Below the pieces are notes generated by a model. That model was not told where the DNA came from and did not search any database. It saw only the letters and a program-made list of their open reading frames with translations. A DNA stretch of 64,000 nt, from assembly GCF_016806835.2 (NCBI RefSeq), contig NZ_CP086111.1, positions 2,677,001 through 2,741,000 on the forward strand, given 5' to 3'. Position numbers and translations under genes: made by a program. Source of the stretch: Skermanella rosea (lineage in GTDB: Bacteria; Pseudomonadota; Alphaproteobacteria; Azospirillales; Azospirillaceae). Positions 48,312 to 57,916 of the stretch are shown piece after piece; the first letter of the stretch is position 1; each line of letters opens with the position of its first letter.

Positions 48312-49634
48312 ATGGCTCAAGTCCGCTACCGTTCCGCCGTCTCGCCGCTGCGCCGAGGCACCACGCTCAACCGCCGCGGTTCGCCGTCGGTCCGCCGTCC
48401 GGTCACCTGCGTCGACAACCTGGTGGAGGCGCTGCGCCCGTCCGACCCGATCCATTGCCTTCGCCCCGCCGTCCTGTCGGCGACTGCCGCCCGTTTCGTC
48501 TCCGCGTTTCCCGGTGACGTGCTGTATGCCGTGAAGTGCAATCCGGAACCGGCCGTGTTGCGTGCGCTCCACGAAGGCGGCGTGCGCCATTTCGATGCCG
48601 CATCTCCGGGTGAGGTCCGTCTGGTCCGCCAGATGTTCCCGAACGCCGAGATCCACTACATGCACCCGGTCAAGTCGCCGGACGCCATCCGCCAGGCCTA
48701 TTTCGACTTCGGCGTGCGCGATTTCTCGCTCGACAGCGCCGAGGAACTGGAGAAGCTGGTCGAGCAGACCGATGGTGCCGACGACCTGGGATTGTTCATC
48801 CGCCTCGCCTTGCCGAAGGGCACGGCCGTTTACGACCTGTCGGGCAAGTTCGGAGCCGCTCCGGACGAGGCTGCCAGGCTGCTGCGCAGCGCCCGCGCCA
48901 TCGGCCGCAAGGTCGGCATCTGCTTCCATGTCGGATCGCAGTGCCTGGATCCCGCCGCCTACGAGCGGGCGCTCGAACTGGCCGGCACGGTGATCGCGCA
49001 GGCCGGCGTCGAGATCGACGTGATGGATGTGGGCGGCGGCTTCCCGGTCAGCTATCCCGGCGTCACCCCGCCTCCGCTCGACGACTTCATGGAAGCCATC
49101 GCGCGCGGCTTCGCGCGCCTGGGCCTGCCGTCCCGCACCCGCCTGTGGTGCGAGCCCGGCCGCGCCCTGGTCGCACCGGGCGTCTCGCTGCTTGTCCAGG
49201 TGATCAAGCGGCGCGGCAACGAACTGTTCATCAACGACGGCGTCTACGGAAGCCTGTCCGATGCCGGCGTCCCCGCGTTCCGTTTCCCGGCGCGCATGAT
49301 CCGTCCCGATGCCGGAACCTCGGACGCAGCGGAAGAGGCGTTCGCCTTCTACGGCCCGACCTGCGACAGCGCCGATTACATGGCGGGCCCCTTCATGCTG
49401 CCGGCCGACATCCGGACCGGCGACTGGATCGAGCTGGGACAGCTCGGTGCCTATGGCTCCTGCCTGCGGACCGCGTTCAACGGGTTCGACAATGCCCGCC
49501 TCGTCGACGTGACCGATCGGCCCCTCCTGGAAACTCCGGGTTACCTGGATCTGGCCGATGAACAGGCCGATCTGTCCGATCGGAGCGGCGAAGCTGCAAT
49601 TTCGGTCGGCTACATCACGGAACAGGCTGCCTGA
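48312..49634 (+). CDS. Ornithine decarboxylase (type III PLP fold)
   Basis: This alanine-racemase-fold decarboxylase of 440 residues converts ornithine to putrescine. Visible are PLP-Lys75 in YAVKCNP, the HVGSQC and GGGFPVSYPG phosphate-binding segments, and YGPTCDSADY with the conserved active-site Cys. Some relatives also use lysine. The ATG at 48312 has AGAGGA six bases upstream. homospermidine synthase begins 94 bases downstream, so the pair makes homospermidine from ornithine. Confidence 0.92.
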   Translation: MAQVRYRSAVSPLRRGTTLNRRGSPSVRRPVTCVDNLVEALRPSDPIHCLRPAVLSATAARFVSAFPGDVLYAVKCNPEPAVLRALHEGGVRHFDAASPGEVRLVRQMFPNAEIHYMHPVKSPDAIRQAYFDFGVRDFSLDSAEELEKLVEQTDGADDLGLFIRLALPKGTAVYDLSGKFGAAPDEAARLLRSARAIGRKVGICFHVGSQCLDPAAYERALELAGTVIAQAGVEIDVMDVGGGFPVSYPGVTPPPLDDFMEAIARGFARLGLPSRTRLWCEPGRALVAPGVSLLVQVIKRRGNELFINDGVYGSLSDAGVPAFRFPARMIRPDAGTSDAAEEAFAFYGPTCDSADYMAGPFMLPADIRTGDWIELGQLGAYGSCLRTAFNGFDNARLVDVTDRPLLETPGYLDLADEQADLSDRSGEAAISVGYITEQAA

Positions 49635-49728
49635 ACGCAGCCTCTCCTCTACTCTCTCACCCGTCAACCCATCCACCCAGCGGGGCCCCGACATTCGTCA
49701 GCCACCTCCAGCCTGTTCGGAAAATGCC

Positions 49729-51147
49729 ATGACCACGACCAATCCCATCGTCAAGTTTGCCGGCCGCATCGTCATCGTCGGTTTCGGCAGCATCGGCCAG
49801 GGCATCTTGCCTCTCCTGCTGCGCCACATCGACATGAAGCCCGAGCAGATCTCGATCGTGACGGCCGAGGACCGCGGCAATGCCGAGGCGGAGGAATATG
49901 GCGTCAAGTTCCACCGCGTGGCGCTGACCCGCGACAACTTCCGGACCGTGCTCGACCCCATGGTCGGCGAGGGCGACTTCATCCTGAACCTGTCGGTCGA
50001 CGTATCCAGCCTGTCGCTGATCAAGTTCTGCCATACCCGGGGCGCCCTCTATCTCGACACCTGCATCGAGCCATGGGCCGGTGGCTACACCGACACGAGC
50101 CTGTCGCCCTCGCTGCGCTCGAACTATGCGCTGCGTGAATCGGTACTCCAGCACAAGGGCGGCTTCGCCAACGGTCCGACCGCGGTGATCACCCACGGCG
50201 CCAATCCGGGACTGGTCTCCCATTTCATGAAGCAGGCGCTGCTCAACATCGCCCGCGACACCGGCCTGGAAGTGAAGGAACCCCGGACCCGCAACGGCTG
50301 GGCCGAGCTCGCCCAGACGCTGGGCATCAAGGCCATCCACGTTGCCGAGCGCGATACCCAGGTGGCCAACATCCCCAAGAAGCGCGGAGAGTTCGTCAAC
50401 ACCTGGTCGATCGACGGCTTCGTCGGCGAGGGCGCCCAGCCGGCCGAGTTGGGCTGGGGCACCCATGAGAAGGGCCTTCCGCCCGACGGCCGGCGCCACG
50501 AGTTCGGCTGCGATGCCGCGATCTACCTTATGCGCCCCGGCGCCGGCACCCGGGTGCGGACCTGGACGCCGAAGGAGGGCCCGTTCCACGGCTTCCTGAT
50601 CACCCACAGCGAAGCGATCTCGATCGCCGACTACCTGACCGTCTGGGACCGCACGTCCGTCCGCTACCGGCCTACGGTCCACTATGCCTACCACCCGTGC
50701 GACGACGCGATCCTGTCGCTGCACGAGTTCGCCGGCAAGACCTGGGCGCTGCAGCCGGAAAAGCGCCTGATGATGGACGAGATCATCGGCGGCATCGACG
50801 AGTTGGGCGTGCTGCTGATGGGTCATAAGAACGGCGCCTACTGGTTCGGGTCGCAGCTCTCGATCAAGGAAGCCCGCGAGCTCTGTCCGCACAACAACGC
50901 GACCAGCCTCCAGGTGACCGCCGCCGCCCTGGCCGGCGTGATCTGGGCGATCGAAAACCCGCGGGCCGGTATCGTCGAGCCGGAGGAGTTGAACCACAAC
51001 CGCGTCCTGGAAATCGCGGCTCCCTATCTGGGCAAGCTGACTGGCGCCTACACCGACTGGACTCCGCTCCACAACCGAGGCGTCCTGTTCCCGGAGGACG
51101 TGGACACCTCGGACCCTTGGCAGTTCAAGAACTTCCGAGTGGTCTGA
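49729..51147 (+). CDS. hss: Homospermidine synthase
   Basis: Homospermidine synthase transfers an aminobutyl group between putrescine molecules, using NAD as a bound hydride carrier. The 472-residue product has the Rossmann motif VIVGFGSIGQGILPL, DTCIEPWAGGY and THGANPGLVSHFMKQAL (typical of alphaproteobacterial HSS). The ATG at 49729 was chosen over the upstream open frame by family similarity. It lies in the same direction as, and close behind, the ornithine decarboxylase gene. A hairpin follows. Confidence 0.94.
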   Translation: MTTTNPIVKFAGRIVIVGFGSIGQGILPLLLRHIDMKPEQISIVTAEDRGNAEAEEYGVKFHRVALTRDNFRTVLDPMVGEGDFILNLSVDVSSLSLIKFCHTRGALYLDTCIEPWAGGYTDTSLSPSLRSNYALRESVLQHKGGFANGPTAVITHGANPGLVSHFMKQALLNIARDTGLEVKEPRTRNGWAELAQTLGIKAIHVAERDTQVANIPKKRGEFVNTWSIDGFVGEGAQPAELGWGTHEKGLPPDGRRHEFGCDAAIYLMRPGAGTRVRTWTPKEGPFHGFLITHSEAISIADYLTVWDRTSVRYRPTVHYAYHPCDDAILSLHEFAGKTWALQPEKRLMMDEIIGGIDELGVLLMGHKNGAYWFGSQLSIKEARELCPHNNATSLQVTAAALAGVIWAIENPRAGIVEPEELNHNRVLEIAAPYLGKLTGAYTDWTPLHNRGVLFPEDVDTSDPWQFKNFRVV

Positions 51148-51167
51148 TCAGGACGGCCCCTGGCCCT

Positions 51168-51199
51168 GCGGCACCCGCCATCGCGTCGGGTGCCGCTTT
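51168..51199 (+). terminator. Terminator hairpin after hss
   Basis: GCGGCACCCG (51168-51177) pairs with CGGGTGCCGC (51187-51196), a 10-bp stem with a 9-base loop, then TTTG. Position is 20 bases after the hss stop; the T-tract is short. Confidence 0.75.
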
Positions 51200-51388
51200 G
51201 CCCTGCCCGATCTGCGGCTCGTCAACGCTGGAAGGGCCACTGTAGTTTACCGCCCGTCCGGTCCCATACGCCGACAGCATATCAGCAGCCCGTCCGACCC
51301 ATGCCTTGACGCCCGCACTGTCCTTGAACCGCCAAGGAACGGGTCGATATGTTAGCATCCTAATAATAAGTTCGCTTGGTTCTGTATC

Positions 51389-51874
51389 ATGAGTGCAAAG
51401 ACCGCCAATCTCCGGGCGACCTTCGGGTTCCGCTTGGCGCGGATCGCGCGCCACTGGCGCCGGGAGATCGACGACGGCCTCCGTCCCTACGGCCTGACCG
51501 AGGCCACCTGGCTGCCGCTGCTGCATCTGTCCCACATGGGCAACGAAGCGAAGCAGAAGGATCTCGCCGCCTCGCTCGACATCGAGGGCGCGTCCCTGGT
51601 CCGCCTGCTGGACGCGCTGGAATCGTCCGGCTTGATCGAGCGGTTCGACCACGAGACCGACCGCCGGGCGAAGGTGGTCCGGCTGACCGCCCGCGGCCTC
51701 GACCTGCTGGACGGCGTCAACGGCGTCGCCGCCGGCATCCGCCGCCGCCTGCTGCTCGGCGTGCTCGACGACGAGATCGCCTCGACGCTCCGGATCTTCG
51801 ACCGGATCGAGCAGAGCTACCGCCTCGATCATCCGGACGACGAGCCCCAGGAACTCAAGCGGGCGGCTGGCTGA
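51389..51874 (+). CDS. MarR-family transcriptional regulator
   Basis: A winged-helix MarR protein of 161 residues: KQKDLAASLDIEGASLVRLLDALESSGLIER is the recognition region and FDHETDRRAKVVRLT the wing. It starts eleven bases (with its stop) before the FUSC gene and probably controls the efflux genes, in the manner of aromatic-acid-sensing MarR proteins. Confidence 0.88.
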   Translation: MSAKTANLRATFGFRLARIARHWRREIDDGLRPYGLTEATWLPLLHLSHMGNEAKQKDLAASLDIEGASLVRLLDALESSGLIERFDHETDRRAKVVRLTARGLDLLDGVNGVAAGIRRRLLLGVLDDEIASTLRIFDRIEQSYRLDHPDDEPQELKRAAG

Positions 51875-51884
51875 AGCACCGTCC

Positions 51885-53894
51885 ATGTTCCTGCTCGATC
51901 CCCGCAACCTGCTGTTCGCGGCCAAGGCGTACGGTGCCGCGATGCTGGCGCTCTACATCGCCTTCGCGATGGACCTGCCCCACCCGTCCTGGTCCATGCT
52001 GACGGTGTTCGTCGTGGCGCAGCCGCTGGCGGGCATGGTCCAGTCCAAGGCCGCGTACCGCGTGCTCGGCACCATCGTCGGATCGAGCTTCGCGGTCTTC
52101 GCGATCACCGCCTTCAACGGTTCGCCGGAGTTGCTGAGCCTGGTTCTGGCGCTGTGGGTCGGCGTCTGCGTCTATGCGACCGTGCTGGAGAAGACGCCGC
52201 GCAGCTACGCTTTCATGCTGGCCGGCTACACCGCGGGCTTCGTGGCCTTCCCCATCGTGGACACCCCCGCCATCATCTTCGAGACGGCCATCGCCCGCTG
52301 CCAGGAGATCATCCTGGGAATCCTCTGCATGGTTCTGGTCAGCCAAGTCGTCTTTCCCCAGCGGGTCGGCCCCCAGCTCATGGGACGGCTGGACGCCTGG
52401 CTCGCCGATGCCGGCCGCTGGTCGTCGGACGTGCTGACGGAACGGACGGCCGGAACCGCGGGCGAGGCAGACCGGCACAGGCTGATCGTCAACGCCGCGG
52501 CCCTCGATGCCCTCCGCGTCCACGCCAGTTACGACACTCCCGAGCTTCGGGGAGCCGAAGCAGGCATCCGCCGGCTCCAGCGCCGGCTCCAGATGCTGCT
52601 GTCCAACGCCGTGTCGATCCAGGACCGGCTGCGCACCCTGCACCGGACCCGTCCCGACCTGGCCGAGGCATGGCACCCGCTGCTTGCCGACGCGGCGTCC
52701 TGGATCGACGGCTCCGCCGGCTCGGACCGCCCGGGCCGGCAGGTGGCCCGTGACGCCCTTCTCTCCCGGATCGATGCCGCGGCCCCCTCCGACGCGGAGA
52801 TCCGCCGCGATGCCGACGCCCTGCTGGCGCGCTCGCTGGCGGCCCGGGTTCGCGACCTGATCCTCTACTGGGACGAAAGCCTGACCCTGCGGGAAGCGAT
52901 CGGATCCGGCGAGCGGGTCGCCTCCCGCGAGGACGCGCCGTCCCTGCACCGCGACCACCTGCCCGCCGCCCTGTCCGGCGCCGCGGCGTCGGTCGCCGTC
53001 CTGCTCTGCACCGGCTTCTGGATCGCTACCGGGTGGTCGCACGGTTATCTCGCCGCGATGATGGCGGGCGTCGGCGCCAGCCTGTTCGCGACGCTCGACA
53101 ATCCCGCCGGAGCCGCCGCCAAGTTCCTGAACCTCGCGATCGTCGCCATGCTGCTCGCCGGCGGCTACCTGCTGTTCGTCCTGCCGGCGGTCACCAGCTT
53201 CCCGATGCTGGTCGTAGCGCTGGCGCCCGTCTTCATCCCGCTGGCCGCCGCCATCGCCGTGCCGATCCACATACCGGTGGCCCTGCCGGTCCTCCTGACG
53301 ACCGCCGCCACCCTGGCGCTCCAGAACACCTACACCATCGACTTCGCCGAGTTCCTGAACGGCGGTATCGCCCAGGTGGTCGGCCTCGGCTCGGCGGTCG
53401 TGGCGCTGTCGCTGACCCGCTCGCTGGGTGCGGACTGGACCGTCGGCAGGCTGATGCAGGCCGTCCGGCGCGACCTGGCCCGGCTGGCGGGAGGCGACGC
53501 CACGCTCGACCGCCGCCGGTTCGAAGGCCGCATGTACGACCGCCTGAGCGGCCTCGTGCCCCGGCTGGCCCTGGTCTCGGCCAAGCCGGAGGGGCAGCAC
53601 CTGATGCGCGACGCGCTGGCCGGGCTGCGCGTCGGCCTCAATCTGCTGGCGCTGCGCCGCGACCGCGACCTGCTCCCGGCGGAGGCGGCGGCCGAACTGT
53701 CGCGCGTGCTGGCCGCACTCCGCGGCCACTTCGCCGAGGCCAGCGGCGACCGGTCGATGGACGACCTCCGCACGGGCCTGGACGGTGCCTTGACCCGCCT
53801 GTCCGCGATGGAGACGGGACCGGCCGGGACCGAAGTGCTGCTTTCGCTGTTTGGCATCCGACAGGCGCTCGTCCATTTCCAGCGGCCGGCGTGA
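51885..53894 (+). CDS. FUSC-family transporter (AaeB-like aromatic acid efflux)
   Basis: This 669-residue inner-membrane protein has two sets of about five to six hydrophobic helices (residues 15-165 and 365-530) separated by and ending in cytoplasmic domains, the FUSC/AaeB layout. In E. coli AaeB pumps hydroxylated aromatic carboxylates with the HlyD-like AaeA. The DUF1656 and HlyD genes follow closely, giving a MarR-AaeB-AaeX-AaeA-type unit. Confidence 0.9.
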   Translation: MFLLDPRNLLFAAKAYGAAMLALYIAFAMDLPHPSWSMLTVFVVAQPLAGMVQSKAAYRVLGTIVGSSFAVFAITAFNGSPELLSLVLALWVGVCVYATVLEKTPRSYAFMLAGYTAGFVAFPIVDTPAIIFETAIARCQEIILGILCMVLVSQVVFPQRVGPQLMGRLDAWLADAGRWSSDVLTERTAGTAGEADRHRLIVNAAALDALRVHASYDTPELRGAEAGIRRLQRRLQMLLSNAVSIQDRLRTLHRTRPDLAEAWHPLLADAASWIDGSAGSDRPGRQVARDALLSRIDAAAPSDAEIRRDADALLARSLAARVRDLILYWDESLTLREAIGSGERVASREDAPSLHRDHLPAALSGAAASVAVLLCTGFWIATGWSHGYLAAMMAGVGASLFATLDNPAGAAAKFLNLAIVAMLLAGGYLLFVLPAVTSFPMLVVALAPVFIPLAAAIAVPIHIPVALPVLLTTAATLALQNTYTIDFAEFLNGGIAQVVGLGSAVVALSLTRSLGADWTVGRLMQAVRRDLARLAGGDATLDRRRFEGRMYDRLSGLVPRLALVSAKPEGQHLMRDALAGLRVGLNLLALRRDRDLLPAEAAAELSRVLAALRGHFAEASGDRSMDDLRTGLDGALTRLSAMETGPAGTEVLLSLFGIRQALVHFQRPA

Positions 53895-53908
53895 TTCAAG
53901 GATACGCC

Positions 53909-54103
53909 ATGAAGGAACTCGATATCGCCGGCGTCTATGTCGCGCCGATCCTCGGCTGGGCGCTGGTTGCCCTCGTGGTCTGGACTATGCTCCGCCGCCT
54001 GATCGACGGCCTCGGCGCATCGCGCTGGATCTGGCATCGCGGCCTGTTCGACGCGGCGCTGTTCGTCATCGTCCTGGGCGGCGTGGCGGCGGTCGCCGGA
54101 TAA
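53909..54103 (+). CDS. DUF1656 (AaeX-like) small membrane protein
   Basis: A 64-residue protein with two hydrophobic helices (YVAPILGWALVALVVWTML and ALFVIVLGGVAAVAG) and WIWHRGLFDAALF. AaeX-type proteins accompany FUSC pumps. The ATG at 53909 lies 14 bases after the FUSC stop; HlyD starts 15 bases later. Confidence 0.85.
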   Translation: MKELDIAGVYVAPILGWALVALVVWTMLRRLIDGLGASRWIWHRGLFDAALFVIVLGGVAAVAG

Positions 54104-54118
54104 CGGAACCATACGAAG

Positions 54119-55003
54119 ATGAAACTCACCATTCCCCTCGCCCGCATCGCCGTCACGCTGGTCACGGTGGCCGTCGCAGCCGTCGTCGGCTGGTACCTGT
54201 GGGACTATTACATGGCCCGGCCCTGGACCCGCGACGGGCGCGTCCGCGCCGACGTCATCCAGGTGTCGCCCGACGTCTCCGGCATCGTCGCCCGCGTCCA
54301 GGTCCGCGACAACCAGCATGTCCGGCGCGGCGACCTGCTGTTCACGATCGACCAGGACCGCTACCGGCTGGCGGTGGAGCAGGCCCAGGCGCTGGTCGAA
54401 AGCCGCCGCGCCGACATGGTGCAGCACGAGCGCGACATGGACCGGCAGCACCGCCTGAGCGGCGGCGTGGTGTCCGTCGCCGACCGGGAAGCGGCCGAAT
54501 CCGCCTTCGCCATCACCCGCGCCAGCTTCCGGCAGGCCCAGTCCGACCTCGACATGGCGAAGCTGAACCTGGAGCGCACCGACGTGCGCGCGGTCGCCGA
54601 TGGCTACGTCACCAACCTGGAGCTTCATGTCGGCGATTACGTGCAGTCCGGCAGCCCGGCCCTGGCCCTGGTGGACAGCAACTCCTTCCATGTCGTGGGC
54701 TATTTCGAGGAGACGAAGCTGCCGCGCATCCGAGAGGGTGCCCGCGCCTCGGTGGCCCTGATGGGCCTCGGCCAGACCTTCCGGGGGCACGTGGACAGCA
54801 TCGCGAGCGGCATCGTGGACCGCGAGCGCAGCCAGAGCCCCGATCTGCTGGCGAACATCAATCCGACCTTCACCTGGGTCCGCCTCGCCCAGCGCATCCC
54901 GGTCCGCATCACGCTGGACGACGTCCCGGACGGATGGCAGCCGAGGGCCGGCCTGACCGCGACCGTGACCATCCTTCCGGACCCGGATCCCGTGGAACGA
55001 TGA
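54119..55003 (+). CDS. HlyD/AaeA-family periplasmic adaptor
   Basis: This membrane-fusion protein of 294 residues links an inner-membrane pump to the outer membrane. It has an N-terminal anchor (residues 7-28), DGRVRADVIQVSPDVSGIVARV lipoyl-half motif, a coiled-coil hairpin (about 85-150), and a beta-barrel (NLELHVGDYVQSGSPAL). It is the third transport gene of the FUSC operon. Confidence 0.9.
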   Translation: MKLTIPLARIAVTLVTVAVAAVVGWYLWDYYMARPWTRDGRVRADVIQVSPDVSGIVARVQVRDNQHVRRGDLLFTIDQDRYRLAVEQAQALVESRRADMVQHERDMDRQHRLSGGVVSVADREAAESAFAITRASFRQAQSDLDMAKLNLERTDVRAVADGYVTNLELHVGDYVQSGSPALALVDSNSFHVVGYFEETKLPRIREGARASVALMGLGQTFRGHVDSIASGIVDRERSQSPDLLANINPTFTWVRLAQRIPVRITLDDVPDGWQPRAGLTATVTILPDPDPVER

Positions 55004-55022
55004 TTTTCCTCGCCGATGATCC

Positions 55023-55048
55023 GCACGATCATTTGGCACGATCATTTG
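55023..55048. repeat. 13-bp perfect tandem repeat before the purine permease
   Basis: GCACGATCATTTG occurs twice without gap (55023-55035 and 55036-55048). It lies 19 bases after the HlyD stop and 122 bases before the permease start, a plausible operator position. Confidence 0.6.
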
Positions 55049-55169
55049 AAGGTGTTTCGGGCAGAAGGCGGATTGCCTGCCCGATCCAACGCACGGACTA
55101 TTCCCCGGCAAGTTCCACGCGAGGCATCCATAAGACAACAAGAGCCTCGATCAGAAGCCGGGAGGGAAC

Positions 55170-56531
55170 GTGACAGCCGAGACCCTGACCAAGAGCGTCG
55201 AGATCGACGCCGCCGCCGATCCGGAACGGGGCGACCGCTCCGCCGACATCGACTACATGCCGCCCCTGACCCAGGCGGTCCCGCTGGGAATCCAGCACGT
55301 CCTCGCCATGTTCGTCGGCAACGTGACGGTCCCCATCATCCTGGCCAAGGCCGTGGGCGCCACGCCGGACCATATCGTGTTCCTGGTCCAGGCGGCCATG
55401 TTCGTCGCCGGGGTGGCGACGCTGGTCCAGACGCTGGGTATCGGCCCGGTGGGCGCCAGGCTGCCGATCGTCATGGGCACCAGCTTCGGTTTCGTCCCCG
55501 TCATGATCCCGATCGCCCAGGTCTACGGCCTGCCCGCCGTCATGGGCGGCGCGCTGGTCGGCGGCCTGCTGATGGCCGGCGCCGGCCTGTATATCCGCCG
55601 GATCAATTTCCTGTTCCCGCCGGTCGTGACCGGAACCTTCGTCGTCATGATCGGCATGATCCTGCTGCCGGTCGGGTTCGCCTATGTCGGCGGCGGCTTC
55701 GGCGCCGCCGATTTCGGGGCGCCCCGCCACCTGCTGCTCGCCGCCCTGGTGTTCGGCGTCACCCTGGTGTTCCACCAGTTCTTCAAGGGCTTCCTTGCCA
55801 TGGCGGCCGTGCTGATCGGGCTGCTGGTCGGTTACGTCGCCGCCATCCCGCTCGGCCTGGTCGATTTCTCCAAGGTGGGCGACGCCGGCTGGTTCCAGCT
55901 GCCGCAACCCTTCGCGGTCGGGATCGAGTTCCACGCCGCCGCCATCGTCGCGATCGGCCTGATGGCCGTCGTCACGGTGGCCGAGTCCATCGGCGACATC
56001 GCCGGCACCGCGATCGGCGGCGCCAACCGCGAGCCGACCCGGCGCGAGCTGTCCGGCGGCGTCATGGCCGACGGGCTGATGAGCAGCTTCGCCGCCGTCT
56101 TCAACGCCTTCCCGCAGATCAGCTTCAGCCAGAATGTCGGGCTGGTCGCGCTGACCGGCGTCGCCAGCCGCTTCGTGGTGGCGATCGGCGGGCTGTTCCT
56201 GATCGTGGCCGGCCTGCTGCCCAAGCTGGGCGCCCTGGTGTCGACCGTGCCCAACGCGGTGCTGGGCGGGGCCGTCGTGATCATGTTCGGCCTGATCACC
56301 AGCGCCGGCATGAAGATGCTGAGCCGGATCGAGTTCAACAAGCGCAACATGCTGATCATCGGCGTCTCGCTCGCCGTCGCGATCGGCCTGCCGGCCCAGA
56401 AGGGCCTGATCGCGGTGGCCCCGGACGGCTTGCAGACGATCCTGGAATCCGGCCTGATCCCCGGCGCGATCGCCGCGATCCTGCTCAACCTCCTGCTGCC
56501 CCAGGGCGGCAGCGAGGAAGAGCACCACTGA
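55170..56531 (+). CDS. NCS2-family nucleobase (purine/urate-xanthine) permease
   Basis: This 453-residue transporter has about fourteen hydrophobic segments, the QHVLAMFVGNVTVPIIL start typical of NCS2, ESIGDIAGTAIGGAN and ISFSQNVGLVALTGVASRF (NCS2 signature). Relatives carry uracil, xanthine or urate with H+ or Na+. Start is GTG at 55170 after GGAGGGA. The 8-oxoguanine-deaminase-like gene starts 41 bases later, which favours a purine substrate. Confidence 0.9.
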   Translation: MTAETLTKSVEIDAAADPERGDRSADIDYMPPLTQAVPLGIQHVLAMFVGNVTVPIILAKAVGATPDHIVFLVQAAMFVAGVATLVQTLGIGPVGARLPIVMGTSFGFVPVMIPIAQVYGLPAVMGGALVGGLLMAGAGLYIRRINFLFPPVVTGTFVVMIGMILLPVGFAYVGGGFGAADFGAPRHLLLAALVFGVTLVFHQFFKGFLAMAAVLIGLLVGYVAAIPLGLVDFSKVGDAGWFQLPQPFAVGIEFHAAAIVAIGLMAVVTVAESIGDIAGTAIGGANREPTRRELSGGVMADGLMSSFAAVFNAFPQISFSQNVGLVALTGVASRFVVAIGGLFLIVAGLLPKLGALVSTVPNAVLGGAVVIMFGLITSAGMKMLSRIEFNKRNMLIIGVSLAVAIGLPAQKGLIAVAPDGLQTILESGLIPGAIAAILLNLLLPQGGSEEEHH

Positions 56532-56572
56532 TCGGCCCTGCCCACTGACCCGCACCTGAAAGGACCGGCCCG

Positions 56573-57913
56573 ATGCGGCTCTGGATCAAGGACCCCCTCG
56601 CCATCCTCGCCGACGGCGCCGACCGGGGAATCGTCGTGGAACAGGGCCGCATCGTCGAACGGGTGGCGGCGGGCCGGGAGCCCGCCGTCCCGGCCGACGC
56701 GGTGTTCGACGCGGGCAGCCACGTCGTCCTTCCCGGCCTGATCAACACCCACCATCATTTCTACCAGACGCTGACCCGCGCCCTGCCCGCCGCGCTGGAC
56801 AAGGAGCTGTTCCCCTGGCTCAAGGCTCTCTATCCCGTCTGGGCCCGGCTCGACGCGCGGGCCCTGGAATCGGCGGTCACGGTGGCGATGGCTGAACTGA
56901 TGCTGTCCGGCTGCACCACGACCACCGACCACCACTACGTCTTCCCCACAGGGCTGGAGAACGCGATCGACATCGAGGTCGGCGTAGCCCGCCGGCTGGG
57001 CATGCGCGCCGTGCTGACCCGGGGCTCCATGAACCTGTCCGAGCGCGACGGCGGCCTGCCGCCCGACGGCGTCGTCCAGGACGAGGACACCATCCTGGAG
57101 GACAGCCGGCGCCTGATCGAGACGCACCACCAGCGGGGCGACGGGGCCATGGTCCAGATCGCGCTGGCGCCCTGCTCGCCCTTCTCCGTCACCCGCTCCC
57201 TCATGACCCGGACGGCGGAGCTGGCGGAACGGCACGACGTCCGCCTGCACACCCACCTTGCCGAGACGGAGGACGAGAACGCCTTCTGCCTGGAGACCCT
57301 GGGCCGGCGGCCGCTCGATTACCTGGAAGACTGCGGCTGGCTCAGCGATCGCGTCTGGCTGGCGCACGGCATCCACTTCACCCCCGCGGAGATCGACCGC
57401 CTGGCCGCCGCCGGGACCTCGGTCACCCACTGCGCGTGCAGCAACCAGGTTCTGGCGTCCGGCATGTGTCCCGTCCACGGCATGGAGCGCGCTGGCGTCA
57501 AGGTGGGCCTCGGCGTGGACGGCTCCGCCTCGGCCGACAGCTCCAACCTGATCCAGGAGGTCCGGGCCGCCTTCCTGCTCCAGCGTCTCCAGTACGGCGT
57601 GACGGCGGTCAGCCACCGCGACGCGCTGCGCTGGGCGACCGTCGGTTCGGCGGCCTGCATCGGCCGGTCGGATCTCGGCACCATCGCGGAAGGGCTCCAG
57701 GCCGACCTCGCCCTGTTCAAGCTGGACGAGCTGCGTTTCGCCGGACACGGCGACCCGCTGGCGGCGCTGGTCCTGTGCGGCGCCCACCGGGCGGACCGCG
57801 TCATGGTGGCCGGCCGCTGGACCGTCGAGGACGGCCGGATCCCGGACCTGGACACGGCGGAGCTGGCGCGTGCCCACCAGTCGATCGCCCGCCGGATGAC
57901 GGCGGACGCCTGA
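56573..57913 (+). CDS. 8-oxoguanine deaminase-like amidohydrolase
   Basis: This cytosine/guanine deaminase-related metallohydrolase of 446 residues has the zinc-site motifs NTHHHFYQTLTRA, HTHLAETEDE, WLAHGIHF and GVDGSASADSSN. This set matches 8-oxoguanine deaminases (also called isoxanthopterin-type), which convert 8-oxoguanine to urate. Placed beside an NCS2 permease it implies salvage or removal of oxidised purines. Guanine deaminase or another purine deaminase is possible. Confidence 0.87.
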   Translation: MRLWIKDPLAILADGADRGIVVEQGRIVERVAAGREPAVPADAVFDAGSHVVLPGLINTHHHFYQTLTRALPAALDKELFPWLKALYPVWARLDARALESAVTVAMAELMLSGCTTTTDHHYVFPTGLENAIDIEVGVARRLGMRAVLTRGSMNLSERDGGLPPDGVVQDEDTILEDSRRLIETHHQRGDGAMVQIALAPCSPFSVTRSLMTRTAELAERHDVRLHTHLAETEDENAFCLETLGRRPLDYLEDCGWLSDRVWLAHGIHFTPAEIDRLAAAGTSVTHCACSNQVLASGMCPVHGMERAGVKVGLGVDGSASADSSNLIQEVRAAFLLQRLQYGVTAVSHRDALRWATVGSAACIGRSDLGTIAEGLQADLALFKLDELRFAGHGDPLAALVLCGAHRADRVMVAGRWTVEDGRIPDLDTAELARAHQSIARRMTADA

Positions 57914-57916
57914 ACC

